NCBI GenBank assembly: GCA_030044475.1
Contig: JASHVP010000189.1
Span: 1-8,595 of the forward strand
Length of the DNA stretch: 8,595 nucleotides
Direction: 5' to 3'
Source: Thermoplasmata archaeon
GTDB lineage: Archaea > Thermoplasmatota > Thermoplasmata > Lutacidiplasmatales > UBA184
Shown: positions 6,394-8,595 of the stretch, one piece after another
Numbering within the stretch: the first letter of the stretch is position 1
Layout: each line of letters begins with the position of its first letter
The notes under the pieces: generated by a model
The model's database searches: none
What the model was told of the DNA's origin: nothing
What the model saw: the letters and a program-made list of their open reading frames with translations, nothing else
Program-made: the position numbers and the translations under genes

Positions 6394-7164
6394 TCACTGG
6401 ACCGGACCGAACTCGAGCCGGCGGAACATCGCGACCGCGAGGAGGAACGTGACCAGCGCGAGGCCTCCGAGGACGACCCCGGCCGTCAGGTCGCCCGGAC
6501 CGAACGAGTGGGTGAACGCGTCGCGTACGGTGTTCGCCGCGTAGGTGAGCGGGTTGGCGTACACGACCGCCTTCAGCACGGTCGGCGTGGTCGCCGAGAC
6601 CGGGTAGTAGACCGTCGAGATGAAGATCAGGAAGTACTGGAGCAGCGACTGGATCGTGAAGTAGAGGTTCGCCGAGCGGATCCGGCTGCCGATCGCGATC
6701 AGGAGCGCGCCGAAGAACGTGGCGCCGAGCGCGATCGTCGCGAGGATCACCGCCAGCTCGACCCCGGAGAGGGTCGGCAGGCCGGCGAGCGGGAGGGCGA
6801 CGAGCGCCATGATCCCGACCCCGACGAGCGCGAACAGCAGCGTCGTCAGGAGGAGGGCGGCGAGGTACTCGTACCGTCGGAACGGCCCGGAGAAGATCTG
6901 CTCGACCATCGACCACCGTCGGTCGAGCCAGAAGATCCGACCGGCGAGCACGGCCCCGGTGATCATCTGCGAGGCGATCATGCCCGGAACGAGGAACGCC
7001 ACGTAGCTCCCCGACGCGCCGACCGACGGGATCAGCTGGTTGAACATCGTCCCGAGGATTACGATGAGGAACGCCGGCTGACCGAACATGACCAGCAGGG
7101 TGATCGGGTCGATGCTCGCGCGGAAGTTCCGGACGACCAGCCGGAGCACCGGGGGGAGCGTCAC
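6394..7164 (-). CDS. ABC-2 type transporter permease
   Basis: This 256-residue integral membrane subunit partners the ATPase encoded just upstream. About six hydrophobic helices are visible, roughly at 20-40, 55-75, 103-127, 135-160, 165-190 and 228-247. The polar segment DRRWSMVEQIFSGPFRRYEY (81-100) lies between the second and third helices. The motif VVYANPLTYAANTVRD (200-215) before the last helix is typical of ABC-2 (DrrB/NodJ-like) exporters. The frame is open much further upstream (to 7746), but that part lies antiparallel in register with the ATPase gene and has no membrane character. The GTG at 7164 overlaps the ATPase stop as GTGA and has GAGG eight bases upstream (7173-7176), so translational coupling is likely. 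Drugs, lipids or polysaccharides are exported by relatives; the substrate here is unknown. Confidence 0.93.
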   Translation of the reverse strand: MTLPPVLRLVVRNFRASIDPITLLVMFGQPAFLIVILGTMFNQLIPSVGASGSYVAFLVPGMIASQMITGAVLAGRIFWLDRRWSMVEQIFSGPFRRYEYLAALLLTTLLFALVGVGIMALVALPLAGLPTLSGVELAVILATIALGATFFGALLIAIGSRIRSANLYFTIQSLLQYFLIFISTVYYPVSATTPTVLKAVVYANPLTYAANTVRDAFTHSFGPGDLTAGVVLGGLALVTFLLAVAMFRRLEFGPVQ

Positions 7165-8159
7165 GATCGCCGCCTCGCGAGCCCCAGCTCGGGCGCGGGC
7201 CCTTCCGAGACGAGGTGGACGAACGCCTCCTCCAGGGTCGCCTCGCGGACGGCGATCCGGGTCATCTCGACGCCCCGGGACCCGGCCCAGCGGGCCAGCG
7301 AGGCGACCAGGGCCTCCGCGTTGGCCGCCTGGAAGAGGAGGAGATCGTCGCGGCGCTCGATCCAGGAGAACCCGTCGCCGTCGCGGGCGAGGAGGGCCTC
7401 GAGTTCCTGGCCCTCGGGCCCGCTCAAGGCGCGTTCGAACTCGGCCTCCACGGTGCGCGCGCCGCGATACGCTCGCTTGATCTCCGACGGGGGTCCGACC
7501 GCCCGGAGCCGTCCCTCGCTCATGACCCCGATCCGGTCGCAAAGCCGGTCGGCCTCGTGGAGGATGTGCGTCGTGAAGACGATCGAGAGGCCGGACCGGG
7601 CGCGCGTGGCGAGGTAATCCAGGATGCGGCTCCGGGTGAGGGCGTCGAGCCCGACCGTCGGCTCGTCGAGGAACAGCAGCTCCATGTCGTGCATCAGCTC
7701 GCGTGCGACCTGGAACCGGCGCCGCTCTCCCCCCGAGAGCGCCCACGGCTTGCGCTCGCGCATCGGGCCGAGCTCGAACAGCTCGAGCATCTCCTCCGAC
7801 CGGCTCTTCGCCGTCTCCCGATCGACGCCCCAGAGGAACGCGTAGAGCCGCAGGTTCCGTTCGACGCTCACGAAGTCGAGCGACTCCGACTGGAGGACCA
7901 CTCCGAGCCGGGCGCGCTCGGCCCGGCCGCAGGCGACCAGCTCCTTGCCGAACAGCCGGCCACCGCCCTCGGTCGGGGGGAGCAACGTCGTCAGCAATCG
8001 AACCGTCGTCGTCTTGCCCGCTCCGTTGCGGCCCAGCAGCCCGAACACCTCCCCGCGACGCAGCTGGAAGTCGAGGTGCCGGACGGCGAACTGTCCGGGC
8101 CGGTAGGCGTACCCCAGGTCCCGGGCCTCGGCGATGATCTCGGTGCGGGGGGCGGACAT
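7161..8159 (-). CDS. ABC-2 type transporter ATPase, DrrA/NatA-like
   Basis: This 332-residue cytoplasmic ATPase belongs to the export system completed by the overlapping permease gene. Its motifs are Walker A GRNGAGKT (43-50), Q-loop Gln90 in VVLQSESLD, signature LSGGERRR (141-148), Walker B LLFLDEPTVGLD with D165 and E166, and switch His198 in TTHILHEADRLCDRI. After about residue 230 a C-terminal accessory domain (DUF4162-like by position) ends near REATLEEAFVHLV (305-317), the usual tail of DrrA/CcmA-type exporters. The ATG at 8159 is the only ATG near the domain start. No Shine-Dalgarno sequence and no well-placed TATA box are visible, so its promoter within the 176-base divergent region (8160-8335) is unresolved. 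The downstream permease starts inside its stop codon. Confidence 0.95.
   Translation of the reverse strand: MSAPRTEIIAEARDLGYAYRPGQFAVRHLDFQLRRGEVFGLLGRNGAGKTTTVRLLTTLLPPTEGGGRLFGKELVACGRAERARLGVVLQSESLDFVSVERNLRLYAFLWGVDRETAKSRSEEMLELFELGPMRERKPWALSGGERRRFQVARELMHDMELLFLDEPTVGLDALTRSRILDYLATRARSGLSIVFTTHILHEADRLCDRIGVMSEGRLRAVGPPSEIKRAYRGARTVEAEFERALSGPEGQELEALLARDGDGFSWIERRDDLLLFQAANAEALVASLARWAGSRGVEMTRIAVREATLEEAFVHLVSEGPAPELGLARRRS
7173..7176 (-). promoter_or_regulatory. Ribosome binding site deciding the GTG start of the ABC-2 permease
   Basis: GAGG on the minus strand lies eight bases before the GTG at 7164, inside the end of the ATPase gene. It supports the 256-residue permease rather than a much longer reading of the same frame. 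Confidence 0.55.
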
Positions 8160-8258
8160 GCGGTGGGTCGGACGCTGGCGCGCGCCCTTCTCGCTCTGGG
8201 CGCGGCCCGAGACAAGCGAAGGCGTACGGAGTGGTCGACGAGCCAGCGCGTACTCACG

Positions 8259-8294
8259 CCGGCTCGTAATGTTTGCCGACCGCCCCCGAGCCGG
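8259..8294. repeat. Inverted repeat in the divergent promoter region
   Basis: CCGGCTCG (8259-8266) and CGAGCCGG (8287-8294) are perfect 8-base inverted copies separated by 20 bases. They lie in the gap between the ABC-2 ATPase and the plus-strand gene at 8336, just upstream of that gene's TATA-like box. A further CCGGCTCG occurs at 8353-8360 inside the gene. An operator is possible, but the same octamer also occurs elsewhere in the window (6414-6421), so chance is a real alternative. Confidence 0.22.
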
Positions 8295-8298
8295 GCAG

Positions 8299-8306
8299 GC
8301 TAAAGG
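8299..8306 (+). promoter_or_regulatory. TATA-like box of the right-edge gene
   Basis: GCTAAAGG is an AT-enriched patch whose centre is about 34 bases before the ATG at 8336. It predicts a start near 8329 and a leader of about seven bases. No Shine-Dalgarno sequence lies between, consistent with a near-leaderless message. Confidence 0.4.
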
Positions 8307-8335
8307 GGCCGGGACCCCCTGCGACGCTCCGGCCG

Positions 8336-8595
8336 ATGGCGACCGCAGCGGACCGGCTCGGGGGATTCCCGCGCTGGGTGACCGAGGAGTACTGGATGGA
8401 GACCCGCCGGTCGATTCTGACGGCTCCCGTCCATCCGGGCGCCCTCCGCCGGGCGGCGCGCAACGCGAGGGCGTTGCTGCCGCGCCTCGCCGAGTTCACG
8501 GGCCGGTCCCCCGACGAACTGCACGCCTGGCTCGGGTCGGTCCGGCGCCGCCGGCTCGCCCAGGAGATCCGCCAGCGCTGCCCGTCCGCGTCGGG
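8336..8595 (+). CDS. Hypothetical protein, N-terminal 86 residues (cut by window edge)
   Basis: An open frame starts at ATG 8336 and runs off the window. It is judged coding because third codon positions are almost all G or C, as in the neighbouring genes, and because a TATA-like box lies at a suitable distance. The visible part is soluble and basic, with no signal peptide or membrane helix. It has an aromatic N-terminal stretch (FPRWVTEEYWMETRR, 11-25), then probable helices with many Arg and Ala (36-55) and a segment FTGRSPDELHAWLGS (54-68). I do not recognise the family from this fragment. It is divergent from the ABC-2 operon and separated from it by 176 bases. Confidence 0.6.
   Translation, partial: MATAADRLGGFPRWVTEEYWMETRRSILTAPVHPGALRRAARNARALLPRLAEFTGRSPDELHAWLGSVRRRRLAQEIRQRCPSAS

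Noticed and set aside
7165..7746. Long upstream extension of the ABC-2 permease frame
   Set aside because: It overlaps the ATPase gene on the same strand in another frame, is Arg/Pro/Gly-rich and lacks membrane segments. The GTG at 7164 with GAGG upstream is a normal coupled start.
7215..8303. Plus-strand open frame opposite the ABC-2 ATPase
   Set aside because: Acidic and Arg-rich low-complexity product without a family; the opposite strand has a complete set of ABC motifs.
8254..8524. Minus-strand small open frames near the right edge
   Set aside because: The plus-strand frame from 8336 has better codon-position GC bias and a TATA-like box. The minus-strand products look like shadows.
1..8595. 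CRISPR arrays, tRNA or rRNA genes, insertion sequences, attachment sites, riboswitches
   Set aside because: Read by eye on both strands, no regularly spaced direct repeats, cloverleaf-like structures, transposase motifs or long terminal inverted repeats were found. A covariance-model or repeat-finder run could still detect degenerate cases.

Overview
The window looks like ordinary chromosomal sequence from a GC-rich archaeon (about two thirds G+C by eye, not counted). A thermoplasmatotal (Thermoplasmata-like) lineage fits best. The reasons are: AT-rich TATA-like boxes about 25-35 bases upstream of several starts in otherwise GC-rich DNA; genes whose predicted transcripts begin at or within a few bases of the start codon; TTG and GTG starts; a secreted PKD/fibronectin-type surface protein with a cytoplasmic zinc ribbon; and an MIP18-family Fe-S assembly protein. 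The taxonomic call is inference, because no rRNA or other marker gene is present.

Layout. Bases 1-3030 hold four genes on the minus strand, read right to left: an alpha/beta hydrolase of the proline-iminopeptidase type (3030-2158), a two-domain Fe-S assembly-like protein joining a cysteine-less A-type (HesB/IscA-like) domain to an MIP18/SufT domain (2079-1405), a MacB/LolD-type ABC ATPase (1340-651), and its FtsX/MacB-type permease (636 to beyond base 1, cut by the window edge). A 122-base divergent promoter region (3031-3152) separates the hydrolase from a plus-strand enolase-superfamily gene of the o-succinylbenzoate synthase / N-acylamino-acid racemase type (3153-4262). That gene converges, with only 13 bases between the stop codons, on a large minus-strand surface protein (6321-4276). 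Upstream of the surface protein is a two-gene ABC-2 exporter operon on the minus strand, ATPase (8159-7161) and permease (7164-6394), whose genes overlap by a shared GTGA. At the right edge a plus-strand gene of unrecognised family begins at 8336 and runs off the window.

How the genes work together. Two unrelated ABC export systems lie in the window, one MacB-like and one DrrAB/ABC-2-like. Each ATPase sits directly upstream of its permease. The enolase-superfamily enzyme has all five expected catalytic and metal-binding residues and could serve menaquinone synthesis (MenC step) or N-acylamino-acid racemisation. The neighbouring hydrolase might act on related amino-acid or peptide substrates, but nothing in the sequence proves a link.

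I found no CRISPR array, transposon, tRNA, rRNA or phage gene, and no clear undescribed multigene system. The most unusual items are the HesB-like/MIP18 fusion lacking the A-type cysteines, and the surface protein that couples a large ectodomain to an intracellular zinc ribbon. No stretch longer than about 180 bases lacks a gene.
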